Shown: positions 16,477-25,982, counted from the stretch's first letter. The stretch is 40,970 nt of DNA from an uncultured Lachnospiraceae bacterium (GCA_910589075.1 CAJUSK010000021.1:1-40970); one strand, 5' to 3'. The notes: generated from the letters alone by a model not told the origin. Program-made: numbers and translations.

Positions 16477-18456
16477 ATGATAAAAATAAAACACGAAAAA
16501 CTGATTTTCCGCTACGATGCGGAAGAAGTATGGATTGAACCCTGGGGCCCTGATGCGCTGCGTGTGCGGGCCACCAAAGAATATAAGATGCCGGAGGAAG
16601 ACTGGGCGCTGTGCAGCCGGGGACGGACTGAGAGCCATATCACATATACGACCGACGGTGCAAGGATTACCAACGGTAAAATACGGGCCGAAATCACAAA
16701 ACTGGGAAAAATCAGGATCTACCATGCCGATGGCCGTCTGCTTCTGGAAGAGTACTGCCGGAACAGACGGGATCTGCTGGATGCAAAATGCAGCGCTATT
16801 GAAGTGGAAGCACGGGAGTTCCGGGCCATTCCAGGCGGAGATTATCATCTGACCATGCGGTTTGAGTCCGTGGACAGAGATGAAAAAATCTATGGGATGG
16901 GGCAATACCAGCAGCCTTATCTGAATCTGAAAGGGCTGGACCTGGAACTGGCCCATCGCAATTCACAGGCCAGCGTTCCCTTTGCCATCTCCTCTCTGGG
17001 CTATGGCTTTTTGTGGAACAATCCGGGTGTGGGGCGCGCGGTATTGGGAAAGAATATCATGAGTTTTGAAGCATACTCCACAAAAGCACTGGACTACTGG
17101 GTTGTGGCGGGAGACGAGCCGGCGCAGATCGAAGAGGCATATGCGGCAGTTACGGGAACGGTTCCCATGATGCCGGAATACGGACTGGGCTTCTGGCAGT
17201 GTAAGCTCCGCTATCAGACCCAGGAGGAGCTTCTGGAAGTGGCCAGAGAATATAAGCGCCGGGGCCTGCCCATTGACCTGATTGTCATAGATTTCTTCCA
17301 CTGGCCTAAGCAGGGAGAATGGAAGTTTGATCCGGTTTACTGGCCGGACCCGGATGCCATGGTGGCAGAGCTACAGGAGATGGGCATTGAACTGATGGTG
17401 TCAATCTGGCCAACCGTGGACAAAACCTGCGAAAACTATGAGGAAATGCTGGAAAAGGGGTATCTGATCCGCACGGAGAGAGGTGTTCGCGTGGGGCTGG
17501 ATTTCCAGGGGGCGACCATTCATGTGGATGCCACCAATCCGGACGCCAGAGAATATTTGTGGGAAAAAGCGAAACAGAATTATTATGACAAAGGGATCCG
17601 GGTATTCTGGCTGGATGAGGCCGAACCGGAGTATTCCGTCTATGATTTTGACAATTACCGTTACTGGCGGGGAAGCAATTTGCAGATTGGCAACATCTAT
17701 CCTGTGGATTATGCAAAAGCCTTTTATGATGGAATGGAGTGGGCGGGACAGGAACAGATCGTAAACCTGCTGCGCTGTGCCTGGGCCGGCAGCCAGCGGT
17801 ATGGGGCGCTGGTATGGTCCGGTGATATTGCTTCCAGTTTTGAAAGTATGAGAAACCAGCTTGCGGCCGGGCTAAATATGGGACTGGCGGGAATACCCTG
17901 GTGGACGACGGATATTGGCGGTTTTCACGGGGGCAATCCGGATGATCCGGCTTTCCGTGAATTGTTTGCACGCTGGTTTGCATGGGGAACTTTCTGCCCG
18001 GTGATGCGGCTGCACGGGGACAGAGAGCCCAGACAGCCCCAGCAGGGGACTACCGGCGGCGCATCCTGTTGTTCCGGCGCTGCCAATGAAGTGTGGAGCT
18101 ATGGAGAAGAGGTGTATGAAATCTGCAAAACCTATCTGGAACTGCGGGAAGTACTGCGCCCCTATACAAGGCGGCTGATGGAAGAGGCGCATGAAAAAGG
18201 GACACCTGTTATGAGAACTCTCTTCTATATGTATCCCAATGATAAAACCTGCTGGGATGTGGAGGATGAATACCTCTATGGACCGGATATGCTGGTGGCG
18301 CCAATCCTTTGCGCCGGCGCCCGTTCCCGTCAGGTCTATCTGCCGGCGGGAGAGATATGGGTGGATTACTGGACGAAAACAGAGTACACAGGCGGACAAT
18401 CTGTTGAAGCGGAGGCGCCGCTGGAACGGATTCCGGTTTTTGTGAGAAAGGCATAG
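16477..18456 (+). CDS. GH31-family alpha-glycosidase
   Basis: This 659-residue cytoplasmic enzyme has no signal peptide. It has an N-terminal beta-sandwich (1-190), a (beta/alpha)8 barrel from about 215 and C-terminal beta domains. The predicted nucleophile is D380 in FWLDEAEPE, and the acid/base D450 in VWSGDIASSF. GIPWWTTDIGGF and RLHGDREPR complete the GH31 signature. GH31 includes alpha-glucosidase, alpha-xylosidase, alpha-galactosidase and sulfoquinovosidase activities, and I cannot settle which. It follows the transporter permeases after 75 bases and should hydrolyse the imported sugar. The CC pair in GGASCCSG is unusual. Confidence 0.9.
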   Translation: MIKIKHEKLIFRYDAEEVWIEPWGPDALRVRATKEYKMPEEDWALCSRGRTESHITYTTDGARITNGKIRAEITKLGKIRIYHADGRLLLEEYCRNRRDLLDAKCSAIEVEAREFRAIPGGDYHLTMRFESVDRDEKIYGMGQYQQPYLNLKGLDLELAHRNSQASVPFAISSLGYGFLWNNPGVGRAVLGKNIMSFEAYSTKALDYWVVAGDEPAQIEEAYAAVTGTVPMMPEYGLGFWQCKLRYQTQEELLEVAREYKRRGLPIDLIVIDFFHWPKQGEWKFDPVYWPDPDAMVAELQEMGIELMVSIWPTVDKTCENYEEMLEKGYLIRTERGVRVGLDFQGATIHVDATNPDAREYLWEKAKQNYYDKGIRVFWLDEAEPEYSVYDFDNYRYWRGSNLQIGNIYPVDYAKAFYDGMEWAGQEQIVNLLRCAWAGSQRYGALVWSGDIASSFESMRNQLAAGLNMGLAGIPWWTTDIGGFHGGNPDDPAFRELFARWFAWGTFCPVMRLHGDREPRQPQQGTTGGASCCSGAANEVWSYGEEVYEICKTYLELREVLRPYTRRLMEEAHEKGTPVMRTLFYMYPNDKTCWDVEDEYLYGPDMLVAPILCAGARSRQVYLPAGEIWVDYWTKTEYTGGQSVEAEAPLERIPVFVRKA

Positions 18457-18458
18457 TC

Positions 18459-18518
18459 ATATGAAAACGTTTCCGGGCTGCAGCCGGTTTTGCCGCAGCC
18501 CGGATTTTCATATCTTTT
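18459..18518 (+). terminator. Terminator of the carbohydrate operon
   Basis: CCGGGCTGC pairs with GCAGCCCGG, extended outward by ATATGAAAA and TTTTCATAT, followed by CTTTT. It begins three bases after the GH31 stop. Confidence 0.85.
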
Positions 18519-18520
18519 CA

Positions 18521-18549
18521 TTGATAAGACCCTGCCTTTCTGCTATAGT
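18521..18549 (+). promoter_or_regulatory. Promoter of the hybrid kinase gene
   Basis: TTGATA (18521-18526), 17 bases, TATAGT (18544-18549): five of six in both boxes. The inferred start near 18556 excludes the longest reading frame (start 18490) and supports ATG 18577. Confidence 0.7.
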
Positions 18550-18576
18550 GGATTGAAAAGGATGGGCAGGAGTGGG

Positions 18577-21500
18577 ATGAAGAGTTTACGAAAGACGGCA
18601 GGGATTACGGTGATTCTGATACTTGTTTTTATGGTGATTGCCTTATTTCAGTATCAGACGAAAGAAGACGCGATCATGTTTCCTGATCAGATTGAATTTT
18701 ATATGAATGAGGAGTGGAGCATGGTGTCTCTGGATGGCATGGCTCTGTCCGGGGAGCCGGAGCATGACCGAATCGGGGAATTGGTGGAAGCTGCAATGAA
18801 GGCAGGGGATTATGAGCAGGTAAATCTGCCTTTTGCGGGGATGAATGATTCTGAGGATGCGATTGTTTTTCTGAATCTGCTGCCGGCAGAATGCGCGGGC
18901 CTGACCATGAATTTTTCTTCGGCAGATGCACATGTGTGTGTATTTTTGAATGGGGAAATGGTTTATCAATATGAGCCGGAGACAGAAGAAATGACCGGAA
19001 TCAGACCGGGAAGCTATGAACATTTTGTGGATATACCCAAAAATTTTACGGGTGGTGAGGTGTGGATCGAACTGGTTTCCCCCTATCCGGATGCGGCTGC
19101 CACGCTGGGCGGGGTGATGATCGAGACGCGGGACGTGATGGTGATCGGCGTATTTGGGAACAGTATTGCTGATATTGGCTGCTGTCTTCTGATTATCATT
19201 ATGGCCATCATTATGTTTGTGCTCGTACTGATACGGTGGTATACACAGCAGCCGTCCAGAGGAGAAATTTTTCTGGGGCTGACAGGTCTGGCTGCAGGGA
19301 TATACTGTTTTATAGGGACAGATACACTGAGCATTTTTTATAATGTACAGGAAGCATACGAAATGCAGGAGTATTTGGTGTTGCTGCTTCCGCTGTTTCT
19401 CATCCTGTATTTTGAACGGAATCTGCACACGAAATATCCGCGCCGTTTTTCCGTACTGTTATGCATTGTAAGCGCCAATGCGGTGATACAGATATTGTTG
19501 CAGATACTGGGTATTTGTATGCTGGAGGATATGGTCAATGTATCGGCGGCGATTATGGGAGCGGCCTGTCTGACCGCGATTGTCAGTCTGTTACAGCTTG
19601 ACGGAAAATATAAAAGCTACCATTCCCTGCTGTCGGTTCTGTCCATGCTTGTACTGCTGGCAGGTGGTATTTCCAACGTGATTATGAACACTGTTTTTAA
19701 CAATCCCCATGGCAATACGGCAGGCCAGTACAGTATGACTGTGTTCAGTATTATGATGGCTGTTATGCATATTTTGCAGCTTTCAAAAGAATACCGGGCG
19801 GATGCGGAAGAGAAGGTCCGGGTAGCAAAGCAGCGGAATATGCAGTTGTCCCAGGCTAAAAAAGATGCGGATGTGGCAAGACAGGAGGCTTTGGCCGCAA
19901 ATGAGGCCAAGGGGAAATTCCTGGCTCATATGTCTCATGAGATACGGACGCCGATCAATGCGGTGCTGGGCATGGATGAAATGATTTTGCGGGAATCAAA
20001 GGAGCAGCATATCAAAGAATATGCGATGGATATTTATATGGCGGGACAGACGTTGCTGTCTCTGATTAATGATATTCTTGATTTTTCAAAAATTGAGTCC
20101 GGTAAAATGGAAATTGTACCGGTGGAATATGATTTCAGCAGTTTGATTCATGATCTGACCAGCATGGCTTCCCAGCGGGCGGAAGACAAACAGATCAGGC
20201 TGGTGGTGGAGGTTGATCACAGCATTCCTTCCCGTCTGCATGGAGATGATGTCCGTATCCGTCAGGTATTGACCAATATTTTGACCAATGCGGTCAAATA
20301 TACCCATGAGGGCACCGTCTGGCTGCGTGTCGGAAGCCGTCAGACGGATAAGACGGTACTCCTTACATTCGAAGTGGAAGACACAGGCATAGGGATTAAA
20401 GCGGAGGATTTGCCCAAGCTGTCGGCGGAATTTGAGCGGATTGAAGAGAACCGGAACCGCAATATTGAAGGCAGCGGGCTGGGCATGAATATCACAATCC
20501 AGCTTTTGGAACTGTTGGGCAGCAGATTGCAGGTAGAGAGCACTTATGGGGAAGGATCGAAATTTTCTTTTGTGCTGGAGCAGGAGATTGTGGATCGTAC
20601 ACCCATCGGGGATTTCGAATCCAGAGTACATAAAATCGCCGAGAATTATTCATATCATACAAAGATTTATGCACCGGATGCCAGTATACTGGTGGTGGAC
20701 GATAATACCGTGAACCGGAAGGTATTGCGGAACCTGCTGAAAGAAACACAGATTCAGGTGACGGATGCCGGAAGTGGCAGGGAATGTCTGGAGCTGGTGC
20801 AGAAAAACCACTACGATCTGATCTTTCTGGATCATATGATGCCTGAGATGGATGGCGTGGAAACACTCCATCGTATGAAGGCGCTTTCCGGCTATCCCTG
20901 CGAAACTACGCCGATTGTTGTTCTGACGGCCAATGCGGTATCCGGGGCGAAGGAGAAATATCTGGCGGAAGGGTTTGACGATTTTCTGTCCAAACCCATT
21001 GTTGTGGAAAAACTGGAACATATGTTGAAAAAGATGCTGCCAGGCGAATTGCAGCAGGCAGAGAACCGGGCAGCGGGTGAAGGTGTGGGGCCGGAGCAGT
21101 CCGGAGTGGATACACCGGTGGACGGCCCGGAAGCGCTGCCTGTTGTGGACGGCCTGGACTGGCAATATGCATGGATGCATTTGCCGGATATGGAATTGCT
21201 GGCATATACGGTGAAAGAGTTTTACGCACAGATTGATTCTGCGGCGGAGAGCTTGCAGCAGGCGTTTGAGCGGATTACCGAAGAGGGATGGATGGAAAGA
21301 TACCGGATTCAGGTACATGCCATGAAAAGCCTGGCCGCAACTGTGGGGATTGTGCCGTTGGCCGGTTTGGCAAATATATTGGAATATGCGGCGAGAGATG
21401 GTAAAATAGAAACAATTATGTCTGCAACGGGGACATTTCTGGAAGAATGGCGCAGCTACAGGGAAAAGCTGCAGGGTGTTTTTGGACTGACGGGCACAGC

Positions 21501-21741
21501 CGGGCAGGAAGTGACAGATTATACGATCATAAGTGCGCTTGTGGAAATGGTGCGGCTCAGTATGCAGGAGATGGATATTGATCAGGCCGACCAGGCTATG
21601 GGACAGTTGCAGGCGTACAGTTATCCGGATGGGATGGGGCAAAATATCCGGAAACTGGCAGAGGCCGTAACAAATCTGGATCCGGAGGAAGCGGATCGCC
21701 TTGCCGTCCTGCTCAGCGGGCAGATGGAAGGTATGGTATAG
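18577..21741 (+). CDS. Hybrid sensor histidine kinase with receiver and Hpt domains
   Basis: Start ATG 18577 (AGGAG four bases upstream, 20 bases after the promoter) gives 1054 residues. Order: TM at about 8-26; extracellular domain to about 190; six or seven spans (about 190-400), like the 7TMR-DISM sensors; coiled coil; HisKA with H454 in HMSHEIRTPIN; HATPase with VEDTGIGI and GSGLGMNI; receiver with D752 in LIFLDHMMPEMDG; Pro/Gly linker; Hpt-like domain with H914 in VHAMKSLAATVG. An internal phosphorelay His-Asp-His is therefore possible. The next gene encodes a receiver protein that could accept the phosphate. The signal is unknown. Confidence 0.9.
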   Translation: MKSLRKTAGITVILILVFMVIALFQYQTKEDAIMFPDQIEFYMNEEWSMVSLDGMALSGEPEHDRIGELVEAAMKAGDYEQVNLPFAGMNDSEDAIVFLNLLPAECAGLTMNFSSADAHVCVFLNGEMVYQYEPETEEMTGIRPGSYEHFVDIPKNFTGGEVWIELVSPYPDAAATLGGVMIETRDVMVIGVFGNSIADIGCCLLIIIMAIIMFVLVLIRWYTQQPSRGEIFLGLTGLAAGIYCFIGTDTLSIFYNVQEAYEMQEYLVLLLPLFLILYFERNLHTKYPRRFSVLLCIVSANAVIQILLQILGICMLEDMVNVSAAIMGAACLTAIVSLLQLDGKYKSYHSLLSVLSMLVLLAGGISNVIMNTVFNNPHGNTAGQYSMTVFSIMMAVMHILQLSKEYRADAEEKVRVAKQRNMQLSQAKKDADVARQEALAANEAKGKFLAHMSHEIRTPINAVLGMDEMILRESKEQHIKEYAMDIYMAGQTLLSLINDILDFSKIESGKMEIVPVEYDFSSLIHDLTSMASQRAEDKQIRLVVEVDHSIPSRLHGDDVRIRQVLTNILTNAVKYTHEGTVWLRVGSRQTDKTVLLTFEVEDTGIGIKAEDLPKLSAEFERIEENRNRNIEGSGLGMNITIQLLELLGSRLQVESTYGEGSKFSFVLEQEIVDRTPIGDFESRVHKIAENYSYHTKIYAPDASILVVDDNTVNRKVLRNLLKETQIQVTDAGSGRECLELVQKNHYDLIFLDHMMPEMDGVETLHRMKALSGYPCETTPIVVLTANAVSGAKEKYLAEGFDDFLSKPIVVEKLEHMLKKMLPGELQQAENRAAGEGVGPEQSGVDTPVDGPEALPVVDGLDWQYAWMHLPDMELLAYTVKEFYAQIDSAAESLQQAFERITEEGWMERYRIQVHAMKSLAATVGIVPLAGLANILEYAARDGKIETIMSATGTFLEEWRSYREKLQGVFGLTGTAGQEVTDYTIISALVEMVRLSMQEMDIDQADQAMGQLQAYSYPDGMGQNIRKLAEAVTNLDPEEADRLAVLLSGQMEGMV

Positions 21742-21789
21742 CAGGAAGGCATGGAGAATACGGGGCAGACCGGTGGTGGAGGTATGGTA

Positions 21790-22563
21790 ATGAAGAAAAT
21801 TTTGTTGATCGGAAAATTGAATGCTGTGGTACAGGAGACAAATCAGTTTCTGTCACGCTATTTTCATGTGCAGCTTTGTTCCGAAAATACAGGTGTTTTG
21901 GAGGGGATGCTGAAAATAGTAAATCCGGATTTGGTTTTGATCAGCCTGATTGGCACATATGATATTGACACATCCATATTTTTTATGCTCAGTGACCGAT
22001 ATGGGCATATTCCGGTTCTGACCATTGGGACAAAAGAGGAAAGCAACGCTTTTTTCAAGTATTACGAAGACGGCCAGTTTGAGAATCTGATCCGGCCGGT
22101 GGAGCATACAACCATTATGAAAGCCGTGTGCAGGCGGCTTGGCCTGGAAGAAAAAGATGTGGAAAAAGATGCGGCAGAGGAAAGAAAAGACAGGAGCGGG
22201 AGAAAACGGATTCTGGTGGTGGATGATAACGGCACGGCGCTCAGGACGATGAAGGCTATGCTGGAAGAACGCTATGAAGTGGCGCTGGCGATTTCCGGTG
22301 CCCAGGCGATGACTTCCATTGGAAAAAAGAGGCCGGATCTGATTTTGCTGGATTATGAAATGCCTGTCTGTGATGGAAGAATGACGCTTGAAATGATCCG
22401 GGCGGATGAGGACATGAAAAATATTCCGGTTATTTTTCTGACAGCCGTCAATGACAGAGCGAATATTGAGGCAGTGCTGAAATTAAAGCCGGCGGGATAC
22501 TTTCTGAAACCGGCGGTGAAGGACAGGCTGATTGCGGAAATTGACAGGATATTGGAGCTGTAA
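21790..22563 (+). CDS. Dual-receiver response regulator, first receiver degenerate
   Basis: ATG 21790 has GGAGG seven bases upstream and yields 257 residues; upstream ATGs at 21751 and 21784 have poorer spacing. Residues 1-120 fold like a receiver (KKILLIGKLN, PDLVLISLIG) but lack the acidic pair and have Ser at the phosphorylation site. After a charged linker, residues about 135-257 form a proper receiver: VVDDN, D188 in LILLDYEMPVCDG, FLTAV and the conserved Lys in YFLKP. There is no DNA-binding or enzymatic output domain, so it may relay phosphate or act by protein contact. It follows the hybrid kinase after 48 bases. Confidence 0.8.
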   Translation: MKKILLIGKLNAVVQETNQFLSRYFHVQLCSENTGVLEGMLKIVNPDLVLISLIGTYDIDTSIFFMLSDRYGHIPVLTIGTKEESNAFFKYYEDGQFENLIRPVEHTTIMKAVCRRLGLEEKDVEKDAAEERKDRSGRKRILVVDDNGTALRTMKAMLEERYEVALAISGAQAMTSIGKKRPDLILLDYEMPVCDGRMTLEMIRADEDMKNIPVIFLTAVNDRANIEAVLKLKPAGYFLKPAVKDRLIAEIDRILEL

Positions 22564-22689
22564 GGAAGATTTGTGGAAAATTGTCGAAACATGTAGCCAT
22601 TTTCCGGATAGAGTAGTATAATTGCTTTGCGTTTAACCTTTTAAAAACATATTTCCTTCTCATGGAAGAGTAAAATCAACCATAAGAAC

Positions 22690-22731
22690 TTAAAAATATA
22701 TGTTATAGAAGATAAAATAATTCTACAACAT
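22690..22731 (+). promoter_or_regulatory. Promoter and operator of Xre gene 1
   Basis: TTAAAA (22690-22695), 17 bases, TAAAAT (22713-22718) forms the promoter. An inverted repeat, ATGTTATAGAA (22700-22710) and TTCTACAACAT (22721-22731) with a 10-base centre, covers the -10 and start region; one of 11 pairs is mismatched. A repressor bound here would block transcription. The same arrangement recurs before Xre gene 2. Confidence 0.7.
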
Positions 22732-22743
22732 GGGAGAAGGGAA

Positions 22744-23085
22744 ATGGACACTATTTTACTTGAGCAAATGGGGACGCGCATATTTGAACGGAGAAAACAG
22801 CTCAGACTGACACAGGAGGAACTGGCAGAAGCGGCAGGCATTACGCCGCAGACGGTTTCAACGGCAGAACTGGGAAAGAAGGCAATGCGTCCCGAAAACA
22901 TTATTAAAGTCTGTTCCGCGCTTGAAATCAGCACAGATTATCTCTTAATGGGTAAGGTGGCATCGGAAGATAAGAATATTCTGCTGGAAAAAGTATCACA
23001 GCTTTCACCACAGCATTACCGATATCTGGAAGAAATTATTGACAATTATATTGCGGCAGTGACAAATTCTATGAAAAATCTGTAG
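22744..23085 (+). CDS. Xre-family regulator, paralogue 1
   Basis: The protein has 113 residues. Residues 10-66 form a Cro/C1 helix-turn-helix (IFERRKQLRLTQEELAEAAG, ITPQTVSTAELGKKAMRPEN). The C-terminal 40 residues (LLEKVSQLSPQHYRYLEEII) resemble a helical dimerisation arm. It is about 80 percent identical by eye to the next gene, including its promoter, so the pair arose by tandem duplication. AGAAGGG precedes the ATG. Autorepression through the 22700-22731 palindrome is likely. Confidence 0.85.
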   Translation: MDTILLEQMGTRIFERRKQLRLTQEELAEAAGITPQTVSTAELGKKAMRPENIIKVCSALEISTDYLLMGKVASEDKNILLEKVSQLSPQHYRYLEEIIDNYIAAVTNSMKNL

Positions 23086-23202
23086 TTTTGCAGGTATCGT
23101 TCTGTCTTTCCGGCAATCTGATGCCACATCCGTTTGCCGAACGTCTGTTTACACATTAGAAAGGCGCAGGCAAAGCGAATGGGGCATTGTACTGGTTTTG
23201 GG

Positions 23203-23226
23203 AGCATCCACTATGAAGTGGGTGCT
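23203..23226 (+). terminator. Probable terminator between the Xre paralogues
   Basis: AGCATCCAC (23203-23211) pairs with GTGGGTGCT (23218-23226) with one wobble pair, followed by TTCTGCTGTTT. The remaining sequence between the two genes (23086-23284) holds no gene. Confidence 0.5.
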
Positions 23227-23310
23227 TTCTGCTGTTTGGGGGGAACGGCAGATAGCAGTGAAAAAGACTGATAATTTTTATTTCAGTAGAATAAAATCAA
23301 CCATGGAACC

Positions 23311-23352
23311 TTAAAAATACATGTTATAGAAGATAAAATGATTCCATAACAT
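23311..23352 (+). promoter_or_regulatory. Promoter and operator of Xre gene 2
   Basis: TTAAAA (23311-23316), 17 bases, TAAAAT (23334-23339). The operator arms are ATGTTATAGAA (23321-23331) and TTCCATAACAT (23342-23352), again with a 10-base centre and one mismatch. The left arms of the two operators are identical; the right arms differ at two positions. Confidence 0.7.
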
Positions 23353-23364
23353 GGGGGATGGGAA

Positions 23365-23700
23365 ATGGACACTATTTTACTGGAAGAAATGGGAATGCGT
23401 ATTTTTGAGAGGAGAAAACAACTCAGAATGACGCAGGAAGAACTGGCGGAAGCAGCAGGCATTACGCCACAGACAGTTTCCACAGCGGAACTGGGAAAGA
23501 AAGCAATGCGGCCGGAGAACATTATACGGGTCTGTTCTGCATTGGAAATCAGCACGGATTTTCTGCTGATGGGCAAGGTGGCGATGGAAGATCGGAATCT
23601 TCTGCTGGAAAAAGTATCACAGCTTTCACCTCAGCATTATCGCTATCTGGAAGAAATTATTGAAAACTATATAGCGGCTGTGGGAATCGCACACAGATAA
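23365..23700 (+). CDS. Xre-family regulator, paralogue 2
   Basis: The protein has 111 residues, with the same helix-turn-helix and C-terminal arm as paralogue 1. Differences are conservative in the DNA-binding part (Met for Leu before TQEEL) and concentrated at the extreme C-terminus (VGIAHR). The recognition helix (TPQTVSTAELGKKA) is identical, so both proteins should bind both operators. The gene lies directly upstream of the agr locus and could influence it, but there is a 126-base gap and no shared operator before agrA. Confidence 0.85.
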   Translation: MDTILLEEMGMRIFERRKQLRMTQEELAEAAGITPQTVSTAELGKKAMRPENIIRVCSALEISTDFLLMGKVAMEDRNLLLEKVSQLSPQHYRYLEEIIENYIAAVGIAHR

Positions 23701-23826
23701 GAATGGTACACTGTTAGCAGCCGTGACTACAACACCGGGTCAGAAGCCGCCTCAGCCTGCGAAGCTGTTTTTGACTTGCACAAAAGATAAGATGCCATTA
23801 AAATAGGCATGAGAGGATGAGTAACT

Positions 23827-24597
23827 ATGGAATTTGAAATTGCGATTTGTGATGACTGTAATGCGGATCGGGCGTTTTTGATAAGACATATTCAAAAACA
23901 TAAAGTCATGGCTGACAGAATCCATATTCATGAGTATGCATCTGGCTGGGAATTGCTGGAGGCTATGGGAAATATTGCATTTGCCGCAATATTTCTGGAT
24001 ATTCAGATGGATGGAATAAACGGTGAAGAGACAGCCAGAGCGATTCGGAAAACCGATACCGGTCTGGTGCTTATTTTTTATACGGGATATATCGGACCAT
24101 CTCCGTTCAGTTTTGAAGTGCAGCCTTTCCGGTATATGATGAAAAATATGGCCGAGGTGCAAATAGCGGAATATCTGGACGCCATCTGGTCAAAGATACT
24201 TGAAAATTTCTGTAAGCCGATGATTTCCGCCCATATCGGCAAAACACAAATTATGATCAAGGCAGAGCATATTCTTTATATTGATAAATATAAGAGGGGT
24301 TTGAGAATTCATGTGATCAGGCAGGCCTATGGCACATATGGAATCACCGCGTGCGAAGACGGAAACTGTCCGGATATTCGTTTTCAGGGCAAGATGGAAG
24401 ATACATATGAGCGACTAAAAAGATATGGTTTCGGATGGCCCCATGACAGCTATATGGTTAACTGTGAATACCTCTGTTATTGTGATGCAAAGGAATTCCG
24501 ACTGACAGAGACAGAAGGTACATTCCAGATTTCCAGAAGCAAGGCAAAAGCATTTCGTGAACAGAAAGACCGATTTCTCTGTTCAAAGTATCTATAG
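23827..24597 (+). CDS. agrA: LytTR-family response regulator, AgrA-like
   Basis: The protein has 256 residues. The N-terminal receiver has the acidic pair in CDD, phospho-acceptor D58 in IFLDIQMDGING, and Lys near MMKNMAE. From about residue 135 there is a LytTR DNA-binding domain (KTQIMIKAEHILYIDKYKR, RFQGKMEDTYERL, MVNCEYL), with a longer strand insertion than usual. The kinase gene begins 14 bases after the stop. It should activate the agrD-agrB transcript when phosphorylated; I could not identify a convincing pair of LytTR sites there. Confidence 0.85.
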   Translation: MEFEIAICDDCNADRAFLIRHIQKHKVMADRIHIHEYASGWELLEAMGNIAFAAIFLDIQMDGINGEETARAIRKTDTGLVLIFYTGYIGPSPFSFEVQPFRYMMKNMAEVQIAEYLDAIWSKILENFCKPMISAHIGKTQIMIKAEHILYIDKYKRGLRIHVIRQAYGTYGITACEDGNCPDIRFQGKMEDTYERLKRYGFGWPHDSYMVNCEYLCYCDAKEFRLTETEGTFQISRSKAKAFREQKDRFLCSKYL

Positions 24598-24611
24598 AGA
24601 GGTGGTGCAGC

Positions 24612-25982
24612 ATGTTGGCTGAAAGACTGGTTCCTGTCTATTACCTGTTGTGCCTGGCGGATATCTGTATGTTGCATTGCTTTTTCGCCTCCATGTTTCA
24701 GAGTCGGTATAACGGATGGAAACTGTATCTGTGCATAGGAAGTGTGTCATTCTGTGCTTTCCTGGAAAATTCCTTCGCCCTGTCCTGGCTGAATCTGATA
24801 TGCCTGCCCATTATCTGCTTTCTCTATGTTTTGCTGCAGTTTCGGGTGTCGGTGAGGAATGGCGTGATTTATACACTGATTTTTTATGTTTTATTTGCGG
24901 GTGGGGAAGTTACGTGTTCTATCTGTCATCGGTTTCTTACGGAGACTTTGCATTTTCCAGAGGTATCCTGGATAACTGGTATTGGAACATATTTTTTGCT
25001 GTTTGATTACTTTCTGCGTTTTTTGTTTTTGCTTTTGATTGTTAAATATATTAAAAGAATAAAGTTGAATCATAATCAGAATATTGCGTGGTATCTTTTA
25101 ATAACACCTATAGTATCAATCATTATTTTAATTATTTTTATGTATATGGAATTTCCAGAACAACCAGTGCTGCAGATATTGGTTTGTGTGGGCGCTTTAA
25201 TGTTGTATTTTTTAAATGCAGTTATATTCATTATTATGGAACGATATCTGGATGTGATGAATCAGCTAAAACGCGAAGAAGTGTATAAAATTAAACAGGA
25301 GTTGGAAGGTGATAATTTACGTAACATAATTAAGATGAATGAAAACTATTGTTGTTTTATACATGATATACATCGTTATTTAAGGCAGCTTCGCCTGCTT
25401 GCATCTGATGAAAGAAATGAAGAGATTGTTGGAATTATTAATGAGATGGAAGGTGAAATGGAGGAAGATATTAAAAAAAGAATATTCACCGGGCATCATG
25501 TTTTAAATGCTATTTTGCTGGAACGAAATGAACAGGCGTTGAAAAAGGGTATAAAACTGGATATATTTGTGGAAAATTTTCTGCCAGTGAATTTCATTAC
25601 AGATGCTGATATGATTTCTTTGTTTGGCAATTTATTGGATAATGCTTTGGAAGCAGCTGAAAAATGTGAGAAAGGAAACCAATATGTAATGGCAAAGTTT
25701 TTTATGGGCAATTCATATTTGTTTATACTACATATGGAAAATACTTTTATAGGGGAAATTAAATATGATGGGGACCAGTTGGAGACAACGAAAGACAATA
25801 CTGAGCAACATGGACTTGGTGTTGGCATTATCAGGAAACTGGTTAAGAAATACAATGGCACGTTGGATATGAAAGTTCGGGGTGACCGTTTTTATACAAC
25901 GCTGACGATAACAGTCAAAAATGATTGTGAAGATGATTGTAAAAATGACTGTGAAAATGAAGAAGAGCGTGAGATGTGCTAA
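24612..25982 (+). CDS. agrC: AgrC-like GHKL sensor kinase
   Basis: The protein has 456 residues. The first 205 contain six or seven membrane spans, the usual peptide-sensing domain of AgrC. A dimerisation helix carries the likely phospho-histidine region CFIHDIHRYLRQL. The GHKL ATPase domain has LFGNLLDNALEAAEKC and HGLGVGIIRKLVKKYNG. The extreme C-terminus is odd: an acidic, cysteine-bearing repeat, NDCEDDCKNDCENEEE, encoded by short tandem DNA repeats. The middle of the gene is clearly richer in A and T than its neighbours. It should sense the AgrD-derived peptide and phosphorylate the LytTR regulator. Confidence 0.85.
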   Translation: MLAERLVPVYYLLCLADICMLHCFFASMFQSRYNGWKLYLCIGSVSFCAFLENSFALSWLNLICLPIICFLYVLLQFRVSVRNGVIYTLIFYVLFAGGEVTCSICHRFLTETLHFPEVSWITGIGTYFLLFDYFLRFLFLLLIVKYIKRIKLNHNQNIAWYLLITPIVSIIILIIFMYMEFPEQPVLQILVCVGALMLYFLNAVIFIIMERYLDVMNQLKREEVYKIKQELEGDNLRNIIKMNENYCCFIHDIHRYLRQLRLLASDERNEEIVGIINEMEGEMEEDIKKRIFTGHHVLNAILLERNEQALKKGIKLDIFVENFLPVNFITDADMISLFGNLLDNALEAAEKCEKGNQYVMAKFFMGNSYLFILHMENTFIGEIKYDGDQLETTKDNTEQHGLGVGIIRKLVKKYNGTLDMKVRGDRFYTTLTITVKNDCEDDCKNDCENEEEREMC

